From NCBI GenBank assembly GCA_964448045.1, contig CAYUVF010000003.1:45359-109358 (forward strand): a stretch of DNA of 64,000 bases, written 5' to 3'. How positions within the stretch are numbered: the stretch's first letter is position 1; each line of letters opens with the position of its first letter. Below are positions 26,025 through 34,787 of the stretch, piece after piece. This stretch comes from CAYUVF01 sp964448045 (GTDB taxonomy: Bacteria > Bacteroidota > Rhodothermia > Rhodothermales > Salinibacteraceae). The notes under the pieces were generated by a model, which had not been told where the DNA came from, did no database searches, and saw only the letters and a list, made by a program, of their open reading frames with translations. A program made the translations under genes and the position numbers.

Positions 26025-26477
26025 ATGAACCGATTTGAATCTGTCGCCGAGCCGTTTCAGATGGTCGACGACGAAATGCGGCTGGAGCTGCTGCTCGAAT
26101 ATGCCGACAAGCTGCCGCCGCTGCCGGAGGAGTACGAGCCGATGCGCGATGCCGGCCTCAACATGGTCCACGAGTGCCAATCGCCTGTTTTCCTCCACGT
26201 CGATGTCGAGGACGACACAGTGCATCTCTACGCCGATGTGCCCCGCGAGGCGCCCACGGCTCGCGCCTTCGTCTCGATCCTGATTGAAGCGTTCGATGGC
26301 GCCTCCCCCGAGGAGGTCACCGAGGCCCCGCCTGATGCGCTCCGCCAACTCGGGCTGAACGGGCTGCTCGGTATGCAGCGGACGCGCGGCCTCTCGGCGA
26401 TCTACCAACGTGTCAAAAACGACGTGGAGCGAAAGGCCCAGCCCAACGGGGAAGCCGCACCGGAATCCGATGCGTGA
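26025..26477 (+). CDS. sufE: SufE-family cysteine desulfuration protein
   Basis: 150 residues. SufE takes persulfide sulfur from the SufS cysteine desulfurase for iron-sulfur cluster assembly. The catalytic Cys51 lies in HECQSPVFL, matching the family GCQSxVW region, although the usual Gly is Glu here. LPPLPEEY upstream and the C-terminal GLNGLLGMQRTRGLSAIYQRV match SufE in order. The start ATG at 26025 was chosen because it is the first Met before the conserved helix. It follows the sulfurtransferase on the same strand. The tail after residue 135 is acidic and polar, without conservation. Confidence 0.88.
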   Translation: MNRFESVAEPFQMVDDEMRLELLLEYADKLPPLPEEYEPMRDAGLNMVHECQSPVFLHVDVEDDTVHLYADVPREAPTARAFVSILIEAFDGASPEEVTEAPPDALRQLGLNGLLGMQRTRGLSAIYQRVKNDVERKAQPNGEAAPESDA

Positions 26478-26494
26478 GTGATTCGATGTATAAT

Positions 26495-26514
26495 ACCGAT
26501 TCTGCGAAATCGGT
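26495..26514. repeat. short perfect inverted repeat
   Basis: ACCGATT-CTGCGA-AATCGGT, 18 bp after the sufE stop. There is no T-run, so termination is uncertain. The rest of 26478-26770 holds nothing recognisable. Confidence 0.4.
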
Positions 26515-26770
26515 GTGCATGGCGAAGGCATTTAGCTCCGCTTCGCTTCGTGAACCTCGCGGTGCTCGATTTCCAACTTGACTGGGGCGGACGACCCGCG
26601 CCGCCCGCGCACAATCCAGAAGAGCCCCCGGAGCCCCTACATGCCCGATTTGGCTTCGCTGCCCCTCGTCCGTTAGTCTTCGGCCTCGTGTGGATTCGGG
26701 CATGACGTCAAGCTAAAGCTCAGCGTCTTTTCCAGAATGCACTACTCGTTCAGAGAGCTGGTATAAGGCC

Positions 26771-27427
26771 TCAGCAGGAGGGGGATGCCCGTCCGAGAGC
26801 ATCGCGACACACGTGGAGCAGTTCGGATAGCATCATGGCCGTGGCCCCCCAGACCGTGTGACCTTCGACGTCGAAGTAGGGCACCATCACGGGCTGGTCG
26901 TGCAGGATCCATTCCTCACAGACCTGTGTTTCTGGATCGAGCAGGTGCGCGAGCGGCACGCGAAGGATCTGGCCGACCTCGTCATCGGTGGGGTGGAGAA
27001 CCGGCTCGTCTGAGATCACGCCCACGAACGGATGGACGCAGAAGTTCGACGGCGGGATGTACAGCGGCGTCAGCGTACCGAGCAGATCGACGGGTGCCGG
27101 GTCGAGTCCCACCTCTTCGTGCGCCTCGCGCAGTGCGGTCTCACGGAGGGTTTCGTTGCGTTCGCGCTGGCCGCCCGGAAACGAGATCTGACCGGCGTGA
27201 TCGGGCAGGTGATCGCGCCGGACGGTGAGGACGAGCGTCGGCGCTGGAGCAGGAAAAAAGAGCGCCAGCACGCCAGCCTGGCGGCAGTTCTTGCCGTCGA
27301 TCGCGGCACGCTCCGGATCGGAGCGGTGGTCGGGGGCCATTTCGCTCTGGGCCGGCAGGCCGGGGAGCGGATTAGTGAGGCGCAGGCGCAGTCGGTCGGC
27401 AAAGTCGGCGAAGGGCGGCAGTTGCAT
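26771..27427 (-). CDS. Nudix hydrolase, CoA pyrophosphatase-like
   Basis: 218 residues. The Nudix box is complete: GGQRERNETLRETALREAHEEVG, here split as GGQRERNETL and RETALREAHEEVG. Just before it stands GQISFPGG, a signature of the NudL/CoA diphosphatase group (PF00293 with the UPF0035 motif). Such enzymes cleave CoA or related nucleotide diphosphates in a metal-dependent way. The protein lacks an export signal and should be cytosolic. The start at 27427 gives MQLPPFADFADRL; the length agrees with NudL-like proteins of about 190-220 residues. It lies alone, downstream of a secreted hypothetical on the same strand (50 bp). Confidence 0.87.
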   Translation of the reverse strand: MQLPPFADFADRLRLRLTNPLPGLPAQSEMAPDHRSDPERAAIDGKNCRQAGVLALFFPAPAPTLVLTVRRDHLPDHAGQISFPGGQRERNETLRETALREAHEEVGLDPAPVDLLGTLTPLYIPPSNFCVHPFVGVISDEPVLHPTDDEVGQILRVPLAHLLDPETQVCEEWILHDQPVMVPYFDVEGHTVWGATAMMLSELLHVCRDALGRASPSC

Positions 27428-27476
27428 ACGTGAGTTTATGCGCGGCCAGGTGCCGGGGGTTCCCCGCCGTGAGGGA

Positions 27477-28229
27477 CTATTTATCGGCGTCCACGGAGAC
27501 CAGATCGTATGCGCTGAAGGTAGACTCGTACGTGAACAGGACGGTGAACGTACGGAGGCGTCGCTGTGTGCGGGCTGCTCCCTCGATGCGCCGATGCACG
27601 GGCACGTCGAGGCGGTCCACGGTCCGGTAGCGGGTGGTGATGATAACTGGCGGACCGGTCGGGTGCATCCGCATCAGCAGGCGACTGCGGCGGAGGCGCT
27701 CGGTTTCGGCATCGAACCACAGCGTTATGCGATCGGCACGGGAGCGCGATGCACGCGGCACGGCTTCGATCCGCCAGGTGGGCTCCGCCGTTGTCGTGTC
27801 GAGCCGGGCGGGGCTGATCGGGCGCACCTCGCGCAGCAATCGGGCCGTGCGCGGCCGGCCGCGCAAGTGAGGGCGCAGCGCCGGCCCCAGCATCCGGAGG
27901 CGCCGTTCGGCCATTCGGCGCCTGTGCTCAGGGGGCACCTCGCGGCCATTCATCTTCATGCGCGCGATGACATAGTCCGTCAGCCCCTCCTCGGGCGTGA
28001 GGGAGAGGCAGGCTGTCCACGTCGTCAATTGGCCGCCGTACGGACCGTCTACAGTCCAGCTGGCGTCCTGTGTTAGCTCGATGCGCGCCAGCGAGCGGAT
28101 CTGCTCCTGCCGGTCCGCAAGCCACCGGTCGAGGAGCGCTTCCGGATCGGGGGGCGGCTGGCCCAGCGCTGTGCTGGCCAGCATCCCACTCAGCAGGATC
28201 CATCCGATGCACCAGCGGTGTGCGTTCAT
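27477..28229 (-). CDS. secreted protein of unknown function
   Basis: 250 residues. The start at 28229 gives a signal peptide (RWCIGWILLSGMLASTALG, cleavage near LGQ). The same frame stays open further upstream across the response-regulator gene, but that part is antisense and lacks meaning. The mature protein is Arg-rich, with segments such as TWRIEAVP, ITLWFDAETERLRRSRLLM and FTVLFTYESTFSAYDLV, a beta-strand pattern that recalls LolA-like or outer-membrane-associated proteins, but I cannot assign a family. It diverges from the two-component pair at 28407 across a 177-bp spacer, so regulation by that pair is possible. Confidence 0.6.
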   Translation of the reverse strand: MNAHRWCIGWILLSGMLASTALGQPPPDPEALLDRWLADRQEQIRSLARIELTQDASWTVDGPYGGQLTTWTACLSLTPEEGLTDYVIARMKMNGREVPPEHRRRMAERRLRMLGPALRPHLRGRPRTARLLREVRPISPARLDTTTAEPTWRIEAVPRASRSRADRITLWFDAETERLRRSRLLMRMHPTGPPVIITTRYRTVDRLDVPVHRRIEGAARTQRRLRTFTVLFTYESTFSAYDLVSVDADK

Positions 28230-28406
28230 AAAGGGCAGTCGTTCCGTGAAAGCGTGTAAATAATCCAATGCGCCGCGGCGGGCAAAGATGTCACAGAGGT
28301 GTGGCAAAATGAGTCCGTTTTGGTCCGTTCCGCCTGGACACGCAACGCTGGCGTTTGCTGTGGTTATACTACCGTAGCAATCTGCCCGCCACCCACTCGC
28401 CGTCCC

Positions 28407-29117
28407 ATGGATGACGCTCGTATTCTCATTGTCGAGGACGATGCGCAGTTGCGCACGCTGGTTCGCGATCGGTTGCAGGAAGAGGCGTTGCACGCCGAGG
28501 CCGTGGAGACCGGTGAGGCCGCGCTCGAAGCCGTCGAACGCGCCGTGCCCGATATCGTCGTGCTCGATCTGATGTTGCCCGGCATCGACGGGCTGGAGGT
28601 GGGCCGCCGCCTCCGGGCCAACCATCCGCTGCTCTACATCATCATGCTGACGGCCCGCAGCGATGAGGTTGACCGCGTCGTGGGCCTGGAGGTGGGCGCC
28701 GATGATTACGTGACGAAGCCCTTTAGCCTCAAAGAACTGGTCGCGCGCATCCGGGCCGCCCTCCGGCGGCTTCGCGCGCAGCCGCCGGAGGAAGGCGACG
28801 ACGTCCCCATCGAGCACGGGCCGTTGCGGATCGATCCGGTGCGCCACGAGGTGGAACTGGAGGGAGACTCCATTCACCTGACGGTCCGGGAGTTCGACCT
28901 GCTCACATTTCTCGCGCGCCATCCCGATCGGCCGTTCACGCGCAAGCAAATCCTGAAGCGGGTCTGGGACATCGAGTACGAGGGCTACCAGCGCACGGTC
29001 GATACGCACGTCCAACGGCTGCGCAGCAAGATTGAGGTCGATTCGAGCGATCCGCGGTTCATCCGGACGGTCTGGGGCGTGGGGTACAAGTTTCAGGCAG
29101 CGCCCACCGACGCATGA
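28407..29117 (+). CDS. OmpR/PhoB-family response regulator
   Basis: 236 residues: receiver domain (about 1-120) with acidic pocket EDD (10-12), phosphoacceptor Asp54 in VVLDLMLPG and Lys in TKPFSL, and a winged-helix DNA-binding domain (about 135-232) with LTVREFDLLTFLARHPDRPFTR (first part LTVREFDLL) and RLRSKIE. The start ATG at 28407 is just before the first beta strand. It overlaps the kinase gene by four bases (ATGA), so translation is coupled. Likely binds promoters in response to the envelope signal read by the partner kinase; the divergent secreted-protein gene is a possible target. Confidence 0.92.
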   Translation: MDDARILIVEDDAQLRTLVRDRLQEEALHAEAVETGEAALEAVERAVPDIVVLDLMLPGIDGLEVGRRLRANHPLLYIIMLTARSDEVDRVVGLEVGADDYVTKPFSLKELVARIRAALRRLRAQPPEEGDDVPIEHGPLRIDPVRHEVELEGDSIHLTVREFDLLTFLARHPDRPFTRKQILKRVWDIEYEGYQRTVDTHVQRLRSKIEVDSSDPRFIRTVWGVGYKFQAAPTDA

Positions 29118-30661
29118 AGGGTAACGGAGACTTCACCGGTACCGTATTCTGGAAGGTGGCCGCCGTGCTCGTGGGGGTGCAGGTCGTCACCGGATTGCTC
29201 GCCGTGGGGCTGAGCGGATGGATGGCGTACGACCAGAGCGTGGAGCTGGCGGCCGGGAGCCTGCGTTTGCGGCTCGATCAGGTGGCCGAGGAGATCGAGC
29301 AGCGAACGCGTCGGCTGCCCGATGACCTTGCAGCGCTGCCCGAGCCGTTGCGCGTTGATCTCGCCACCCGCTTTCCCGATCCGCTCATTCTGCTCGACGC
29401 CGAGGGCCAGCCGCTCCAGACCATTCCCCCGGACTCGTCGGTGTTCGGCCCTTTCGAAGCGCCTCGTCCACCTGTCAACCTCCCCACTCGGATCGATTCT
29501 CTGCTGGCTGAAGGTGCGATCCACCTGGAGCTGGAGGCCGGCGATTCGTCAGCCACCTGGGGCGTGGCGCCGCTGTATGCGCCGTCGGGCTTCGTCGCCG
29601 GAGGGGTGCTGGTGCAGCCCCTCACGCGCTCAATCGATCGCGAGTTGGCGGGGACACGGACGGCGTATGCGTGGGCGTTCGGATGGGTGACGCTGCTTGC
29701 GGGTGGGATGGCGCTGGTGCTGGGGGCGCTGGTGACGTGGCGGCTCGTCCGGCCGTTGCAGCGTACCACCGCGCAGGTCGAGCGCATCGAGGCGGGGGAG
29801 TATGCCGCGCGGGTCCCGGTCACGAGTAACGACGAGTTCGGTCGGTTGGGCGCGGCGGTCAACCGGATGGCCGCTGCGGTGCAGGAAAGCGTCGAGTCGC
29901 TGCGCGCCACCGACGAGTTAAGGCGCGAGCTGGTCGCCAACATCGGTCACGACCTGCGGACGCCGATGGCGGGGCTGATCGGCTATCTGGAGGAGGCCGA
30001 GCGGCATCTCGATCGGGGCCGCTGCGAGGAGGCGCAGGCGGCGCTCGCTACCGCCGAGCAGCAGGGCGACTATCTGCGCCGATTGGTGCGCGATCTGTTT
30101 GAGCTGAGCCTCCTGCAGCGTCCCCATACCGAGCTCCGCACGGAGCCCGTGCCCATTGCCGAGCTCATGCGCGATGCGGCCGCGTCGCATCGGCCGGCGT
30201 TTCGGGACAAGGGGGTGGCGCTCGACCTCGACCTGGCGTCGTCGTTGCCGGTTGTGCCGGGCGATGGCGTTCGCCTAATGCGTGCCCTGAGCAACCTGAT
30301 CGCCAACGCGCTGCGCCATACACCCGAAGGAGGACAGGTGACTCTCCGCGCGACAGCTACGACGGAGGCTGTTGAGGTCGCCGTCTGTGATACGGGTGAG
30401 GGCATGACGCCCGAGCAGGTAGAGCATCTGCGTCATCGTGAGGGGCAGTCGCCGGTGCGCCGATCGGGCGAGACGGGGACGGGGCTGGGTGTGGCAATCA
30501 GCCGCGCGGTGGCGCGGGCCCATGGGGGAGCCCTCCTCGTCGAGAGCACGCGCGATGCCGGTAGCACGTTCACGCTCCGGCTGCCGCTTTCGTCTCCACC
30601 GGAGGGGAGCGAGCAAACCCCCTCCAAAATAAAAAGCGCCCACCCAGGAGGTCCCGGATGA
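29114..30661 (+). CDS. membrane sensor histidine kinase
   Basis: 515 residues. First membrane helix VAAVLVGVQVVTGLLAVGLSG (first 20 residues of it near 13-33), a periplasmic sensor part to about 180, second helix WAFGWVTLLAGGMALVLGAL, then a HAMP linker (RLVRPLQRTTAQVERIEAGEYAARV region). The HisKA motif has phosphoacceptor His279 in NIGHDLRTPMAG. The ATPase domain shows the N box NLIANALRHTPE, the G1 box DTGEGM and G2 GTGLGVAISR. It overlaps the response-regulator gene by 4 bp and forms the second gene of that operon. The stimulus is unknown. The gene ends 39 bp from the convergent heat-shock gene. Confidence 0.92.
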   Translation: MKGNGDFTGTVFWKVAAVLVGVQVVTGLLAVGLSGWMAYDQSVELAAGSLRLRLDQVAEEIEQRTRRLPDDLAALPEPLRVDLATRFPDPLILLDAEGQPLQTIPPDSSVFGPFEAPRPPVNLPTRIDSLLAEGAIHLELEAGDSSATWGVAPLYAPSGFVAGGVLVQPLTRSIDRELAGTRTAYAWAFGWVTLLAGGMALVLGALVTWRLVRPLQRTTAQVERIEAGEYAARVPVTSNDEFGRLGAAVNRMAAAVQESVESLRATDELRRELVANIGHDLRTPMAGLIGYLEEAERHLDRGRCEEAQAALATAEQQGDYLRRLVRDLFELSLLQRPHTELRTEPVPIAELMRDAAASHRPAFRDKGVALDLDLASSLPVVPGDGVRLMRALSNLIANALRHTPEGGQVTLRATATTEAVEVAVCDTGEGMTPEQVEHLRHREGQSPVRRSGETGTGLGVAISRAVARAHGGALLVESTRDAGSTFTLRLPLSSPPEGSEQTPSKIKSAHPGGPG

Positions 30662-30700
30662 GCGCTACAGCCGTTGCCGGCGATACTGCGTGGCGTCGCG

Positions 30701-31144
30701 TTAGTTGATTTCGATCTGGCGCGGCTTGCTCTCCTCTGCCTTCGGTACCTCGATCGCCAGTACGCCGTCCTCGTAGGTCGCCGTGATGTCCTCGGCATTG
30801 ACGGATTTCGGCAGCTTGAAGGAGCGGTAAAAGTTCCCGAAGGTGCGCTCGACGCGGACGTACTCGCCTTCCGCTTCGTTCAGCTGCTCACGCCGTTGGC
30901 CGCTCACGCTCAGCTGGCCATCCTGGTAGTTGATGTTCAGGTCGTCACGGTTCATACCCGGCAGGTCCACGTGGATGTGGTAGGCGTTGTCGGATTCAGC
31001 GAGGTCCACGCGCGGGGCCCAGACGGCGTTGGAGGACTCGTCTTGGTCGCCCGACCGCGTCGGGAAGAAGCTGTCGAACAGCTGGTCGATTTCGCGTTGC
31101 AGGTTGCGCATGTCGCTGGTGCGAGAACGAATCAGGCGTGTCAT
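30701..31144 (-). CDS. small heat-shock protein (Hsp20 family)
   Basis: 147 residues with the alpha-crystallin domain at about 40-135: APRVDLAESDNAYHIHVDLPGM at its start (WAPRVDLAE), GQLSVSGQRR, FGNFYRSFKLP and the end ATYEDGVLAIEVPKAE, followed by the C-terminal IEI motif (RQIEIN) that docks neighbouring dimers. An ATP-independent holdase that keeps unfolding proteins soluble. The start ATG at 31144 is preceded by AGAGGGATTAATT, a usable Shine-Dalgarno. It converges with the kinase gene. The upstream spacer presumably carries a heat-responsive promoter; none was identified. Confidence 0.93.
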   Translation of the reverse strand: MTRLIRSRTSDMRNLQREIDQLFDSFFPTRSGDQDESSNAVWAPRVDLAESDNAYHIHVDLPGMNRDDLNINYQDGQLSVSGQRREQLNEAEGEYVRVERTFGNFYRSFKLPKSVNAEDITATYEDGVLAIEVPKAEESKPRQIEIN

Positions 31145-31430
31145 AATTAATCCCTCTGTTGTGTCAAATATGGTTCGCAGAGTGTGGTGCGATTCGGGTG
31201 GCGAGCCGAGAAAATATCCCCGTCGCCACAAGTGTGTAGCATCAATTCGCTAATAATGACCAACAACAGGTGTACCACCGGCTCTAAACTGCCACTTCGG
31301 CACGGCTTGGAGCCGGCACAATAGCAAAACTGGCATGCTCAATCGCAAGATTGACAAGGCCTTGCCGATCGCCTGCCACGCAGGCAGCCGCCACGCCGAT
31401 ATTTTGGCATAAGCGGATGCCCATCCATGC
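31145..31430. other. spacer upstream of hsp20, no gene seen
   Basis: Contains the ribosome-binding site of hsp20 and a near-match to a Bacteroidota -7 element (CATATTTG on the minus strand near 31167-31174). A small hairpin GCCTG-CCACG-CAGGC lies near 31371-31385. Nothing codes here. Confidence 0.4.
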
Positions 31431-31463
31431 AAAAAATCCCCCTGAGAATACCTCAGGGGGATT
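31431..31463 (-). terminator. rho-independent terminator of fahA
   Basis: Twelve-base perfect stem AATCCCCCTGAG/CTCAGGGGGATT (31435-31446 and 31452-31463) with a 5-base loop; on the minus strand it ends in a run of Ts. It lies 38 bp after the fahA stop. Confidence 0.9.
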
Positions 31464-31500
31464 CGATCCAGCGGGCGAAGGGCGAGCGTTAAGACCGGCG

Positions 31501-32781
31501 CTACGGCTGAGCAGGGAGAACGCGCCCTTCGGCGGGACCGAAGCCGATGCGATAGCCGTCGCCTTGGGCCCAGCCCGTCATCACTACGCGGTCGCCGTTT
31601 TCGAGGAACGATCGCGTCGTCCCATCGGGGAGCTTAACGGGCCGTTTGCCGCGCCAGGACAGCTCCAGCATGCTCCCGTAGCTGTCCTCGGTGGGTCCGC
31701 TGATGGTGCCCGACGCCATCAGGTCGCCAGCGCGCGCGTTACACCCGTTCACGGTGTGGTGTGTGAGCTGCTGGCGGAAGTCCCAGTAGAGATGGCGGGC
31801 GTTGGACTGGCAAACGGTGTAGGGCGCATCCATCGCCTCGGTCTGGAGCGCAACCTCAAGCGCGATGTCGTACACTCGGTCGCCCGTGGACCGGAGGTAT
31901 TCGAGTGGCTGGGGATCTTGTGTTTCGCCCGGCGTGCGGAAGGGCTCCAGCGCGGCCATCGGGACAACCCAGGGGGAGATGGTCGTGGCAAAACTTTTCC
32001 CGAGAAACGGTCCCAGCGGGACGTACTCCCACTTCTGGATGTCCCGTGCGCTCCAGTCGTTCACGAGCACGAGCCCGAAGATATGGTCGGCAGCCTCCTC
32101 GATAGAGATGCGCGAGCCGAGGTCATTACCCGGCCCCACGAAGAAACCCATTTCCAGCTCGAAGTCGAGCAGCTGGCTTGGCCCGTACGTGGGCGGTCCG
32201 TTCTCCGGCTTGATCTGCCCACACGGGCGGCGTACGTCCTGTCCACTCAGGATAACCGAACTGGCGCGCCCATGATAGCCAACGGGCAGGTGCGTCCAGT
32301 TGGGCTTCAGGGCATTCTCGGGCCCGCGAAACATGGTGCCGACGTTCGTCGCGTGCTCCTTCGACGAATAGAAATCGGTGTAATCGCCGATGTCGGTGGG
32401 GAGGCTCAGCGTCGCGGCGTCGCGGTCGTGAAGCGCGCGCTCGCGGAGCGCCGCATCGTCGCGTAGCGTGGGCGTACTGGCCCGGAGCAGGTGACTGATG
32501 GTGGATCGGGCGGATGACCACGCTTCGGCGCCGAGAGCCATGAACGGGTTCAGCACAGGCTGGTGGAACGGCCGTTCGGCCTCAATCGCGGGATGGTCGA
32601 AGTGACCTTCATCGGCCAGCACCGAAAGGTCGAGCACGAAATCGCCGATGGCAACGCCAACGCGGCGGTCGGCACCGGCTTCGGGCTGGAAGATGCCGTA
32701 AGGGAGGTTCTGGATGGGAAACGGATGATCCGCCTCCACATCGATGAACGACGTGAGGGAGGGATCGGTCGTGTCGGTCAT
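31501..32781 (-). CDS. fahA: fumarylacetoacetase
   Basis: 426 residues. Last step of tyrosine/phenylalanine breakdown: splits fumarylacetoacetate into fumarate and acetoacetate. An N-terminal SH3-like domain (to about 120) is followed by the mixed beta-roll catalytic domain with DYTDFYSSKEHATNVG (catalytic His and metal ligands, first part DYTDFYSSKEHA), LPVGYHGRASS, LDFELEMGFFVG, LVNDWSARDIQKWEYVPLG and MASGTISGP. These positions correspond to the metal-binding and catalytic residues of the eukaryotic-type homodimer. The start is ATG at 32781. A conserved hypothetical gene precedes it on the same strand, separated by a repeat that the assembly could not resolve. Confidence 0.95.
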   Translation of the reverse strand: MTDTTDPSLTSFIDVEADHPFPIQNLPYGIFQPEAGADRRVGVAIGDFVLDLSVLADEGHFDHPAIEAERPFHQPVLNPFMALGAEAWSSARSTISHLLRASTPTLRDDAALRERALHDRDAATLSLPTDIGDYTDFYSSKEHATNVGTMFRGPENALKPNWTHLPVGYHGRASSVILSGQDVRRPCGQIKPENGPPTYGPSQLLDFELEMGFFVGPGNDLGSRISIEEAADHIFGLVLVNDWSARDIQKWEYVPLGPFLGKSFATTISPWVVPMAALEPFRTPGETQDPQPLEYLRSTGDRVYDIALEVALQTEAMDAPYTVCQSNARHLYWDFRQQLTHHTVNGCNARAGDLMASGTISGPTEDSYGSMLELSWRGKRPVKLPDGTTRSFLENGDRVVMTGWAQGDGYRIGFGPAEGRVLPAQP

Positions 32782-32792
32782 AGGGCGTGAGC

Positions 32793-33002
32793 GGTTCAGA
32801 AGCAGGGTTCAGAAGCAGGGTTCGGGAGCGGGAGCGAAGAGGGGGCANNNNNNNNNNNNNNNNNNNNNNNNNNNNNNNNNNNNNNNNNNNNNNNNNNNNN
32901 NNNNNNNNNNNNNNNNNNNNNNNNNNNNNNNNNNNNNNNNNNNNNNNGGTTCAGAAGCAGGGTTCAGAAGCAGGGTTCGGGAGCGGGAGCGAAGAGGGGG
33001 CA
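32793..33002. repeat. 13-bp tandem repeat with 100-N gap (32848-32947)
   Basis: The unit GGTTCAGAAGCAG occurs twice in a row at 32793-32818, continues as GGTTCGGGAGCGGGAGCG, and the same 55 bp reappear at 32948-33002. Between the two copies are exactly 100 N. The real locus is probably a longer tandem array upstream of fahA, of unknown length. The rest of the spacer, 33003-33229, shows nothing recognisable. Confidence 0.8.
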
Positions 33003-33229
33003 GGCTGCTGTACGAACCTGTTTTTTCATGTCCCGGAGTGTCGAGCGGCTTCGATGGGCTGCACATCGCCCGCGATCTCAGTCCGTAGTGTTGCTACGCT
33101 CCTCGATCGTCGTCCGATTTTCGCTTCATCGCTGCTCGTTCTTGCCATCCGATCCAAAATCAAAACAGATTGGAAAGCCTCCCCCTTGGAAGGCTCGGGG
33201 TGACTGTTCGGGTTGATTGCGCAGGGGGC

Positions 33230-34240
33230 TTACATCAGTTCGAGCTCCTTGAGGTCGTCGCGGGGTTCGTCGAAGCTGCAGCTGCCAAACGAAGCGGCCA
33301 GCCGGTCGCGCGTCTCGTGGATGTCGTCCAGCGATGCGGTCAGGCCATCCCAGCCGAAGGTATCTTTCGCGAACGTGAAGCGCTTCGGGTTTTCCTCGGC
33401 GAGGAGCACTTCGAGATCGCCTGGGGCAAGGTCGTGCACCCACGCCAGTACCGCCCCGCCGAAGAGGTTGAGGAAGCCGTGCATCATGCATTCCATCGTT
33501 TCATCGTAGTGACGGATGGGATGGTGCAGGCCCGCCGTCGCTTTGAAGCGCACACCGGCATCACGGCACTGGGTGATCGCCTGCGCGAGGTGCAGCGCGG
33601 AGGGAATCTCACTGGGCTCCATGCCACCACAGCGGATCTTCAGCCCGATCTCGGAACGCGCGGGGAGTGACCGTTGGCTGTTGTGGTCGGCCATGGCGGC
33701 GAGCAGGTGCGGAAGGTTCGCCAGTGTAGCCTCACGGAGCGGCACCTCGTAGAAGATGTCGAGCTTGGCCGTGCCGTGCGCGACGAGATGGCGGTAGACC
33801 GACTCGAAGAAATCGGTGGCCGTAGCGATGTCGGCCTCCAGCAAAGCAGGCGGCAGCCGCACCTCCATCACATCGGCGTGAAGGCGGTTGTTGTGCTGAT
33901 CGAGGAAGTCCTCAATGGCCGCCAGATCTTGCTGGAAGGTAGTGAGGAACGTGCTGGTATCGGGGCCGCCCTGGCCGAGCACCGAGAAGCTGTAGGGCGA
34001 CTTCGGGTCCTTGAAGAGCGTTGCGAACGGCGCCAGATCGTCGAGACGGTGGGCCGGAATGACGAAGCGCCCCAACATCCACGCCTCGGGTGAGTGGCGG
34101 TAGTGATCGTAATTGTCGATGGCCTCGCGCAGGCGAAGCTCGGCCGGGGGGAAGATGCCAGCATAGTCGATGATGCCCTGAAGCAGCTCGCGTAGGGCAG
34201 GCGTCAGCGATACGTTGCGGGGTTCGGTTGTCTCAGCCAT
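33230..34240 (-). CDS. conserved hypothetical next to fahA
   Basis: 336 residues, cytoplasmic, start ATG at 34240 (MAETTEPRNVSLTP). I do not recognise the family. Conserved-looking stretches are IDYAGIFPPAELRLREAI near the N-terminus (first 20 residues), PYSFSVLGQGG, GLKIRCGGMEPSEIPS and FKATAGLHHPIRHYDE. The strand pattern (KLDIFYEVPL, GLKIRCGG, VRFKATAGLHHP) would suit an alpha/beta or TIM-barrel fold. It stands upstream of fumarylacetoacetase on the same strand, which suggests a link with aromatic amino-acid breakdown; this is inference by context. Codon use is normal for the window. Confidence 0.7.
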   Translation of the reverse strand: MAETTEPRNVSLTPALRELLQGIIDYAGIFPPAELRLREAIDNYDHYRHSPEAWMLGRFVIPAHRLDDLAPFATLFKDPKSPYSFSVLGQGGPDTSTFLTTFQQDLAAIEDFLDQHNNRLHADVMEVRLPPALLEADIATATDFFESVYRHLVAHGTAKLDIFYEVPLREATLANLPHLLAAMADHNSQRSLPARSEIGLKIRCGGMEPSEIPSALHLAQAITQCRDAGVRFKATAGLHHPIRHYDETMECMMHGFLNLFGGAVLAWVHDLAPGDLEVLLAEENPKRFTFAKDTFGWDGLTASLDDIHETRDRLAASFGSCSFDEPRDDLKELELM

Positions 34241-34787
34241 AGGATCACGCGGTAGATGAACAGGCAGGGAAGCGCTTCCGGCAAAGCGATAGCTCCCAAA
34301 GCGTGTCCAAGAAAGGAACTCGCCCCGCCATTTGCAACGCACCGCGCTGGCCCGTGGAACGTTTAAGATAGCCTTAAATATATCGTACCCAATTATTTGA
34401 GTGGCACAAACGGGTTCTTAGGTTACGCGCGTCGTGCTCGGCATCCGTTGGATTGAGGGCCGCACGGCCAGCTCCTGCACCGGTTGCTTGCCCGCAGTCT
34501 GTTCGTGAGAACTGTGTAGATTGCTGCCGATGGGAGCGGCAGCGGTTGCATGCGCTCGGTGCCGCCCTTATGTTGCGGTCGTAGCTGCACACATGGGGGC
34601 CGCACGGCGGTGACACAGGCTGCAACATCACAGGCTGTAACATCAGGTTCTGTAACATCAGGTTGCTACGTACCATCTGCGGAGCCGATACCTCGACTCG
34701 CCCCGATCGGTCGGGTGGGTCTCTTGGTTGCGACATGCGTTATCACCCGTTTATTCTACGAACACACACCCACCGATACGCAAGACG
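34241..34787. other. 547-bp divergent spacer with repeats, no convincing gene
   Basis: Holds an AT-rich block at 34360-34400 with the inverted repeat TTTAAG-ATAGC-CTTAAA (34362-34378), possibly the promoter or operator of the minus-strand gene, and three 15-bp direct repeats at 34619-34663. A short minus-strand frame through the repeats lacks coding character. Confidence 0.45.
34619..34663 (+). repeat. three 15-bp direct repeats
   Basis: GCTGCAACATCACAG, GCTGTAACATCAGGT and TCTGTAACATCAGGT follow each other without spacing, 125 bp before the start of the TPR lipoprotein gene. They could be binding sites for a regulator or simple slippage products. Confidence 0.6.

Noticed and set aside
28230..29015. 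N-terminal extension of the secreted hypothetical across the response-regulator gene
   Set aside because: The extension is antisense to a conserved response regulator; the internal Met at 28229 starts a clear signal peptide.
34619..34663. Replication-origin iterons
   Set aside because: Only three units, no initiator gene nearby, and the context is ordinary chromosomal genes.
34374..34736. Minus-strand open frame through the 15-bp repeats
   Set aside because: Encodes a repetitive MLQ-type stretch only because the 15-bp unit is a multiple of three; the rest has poor codon use and no domain.
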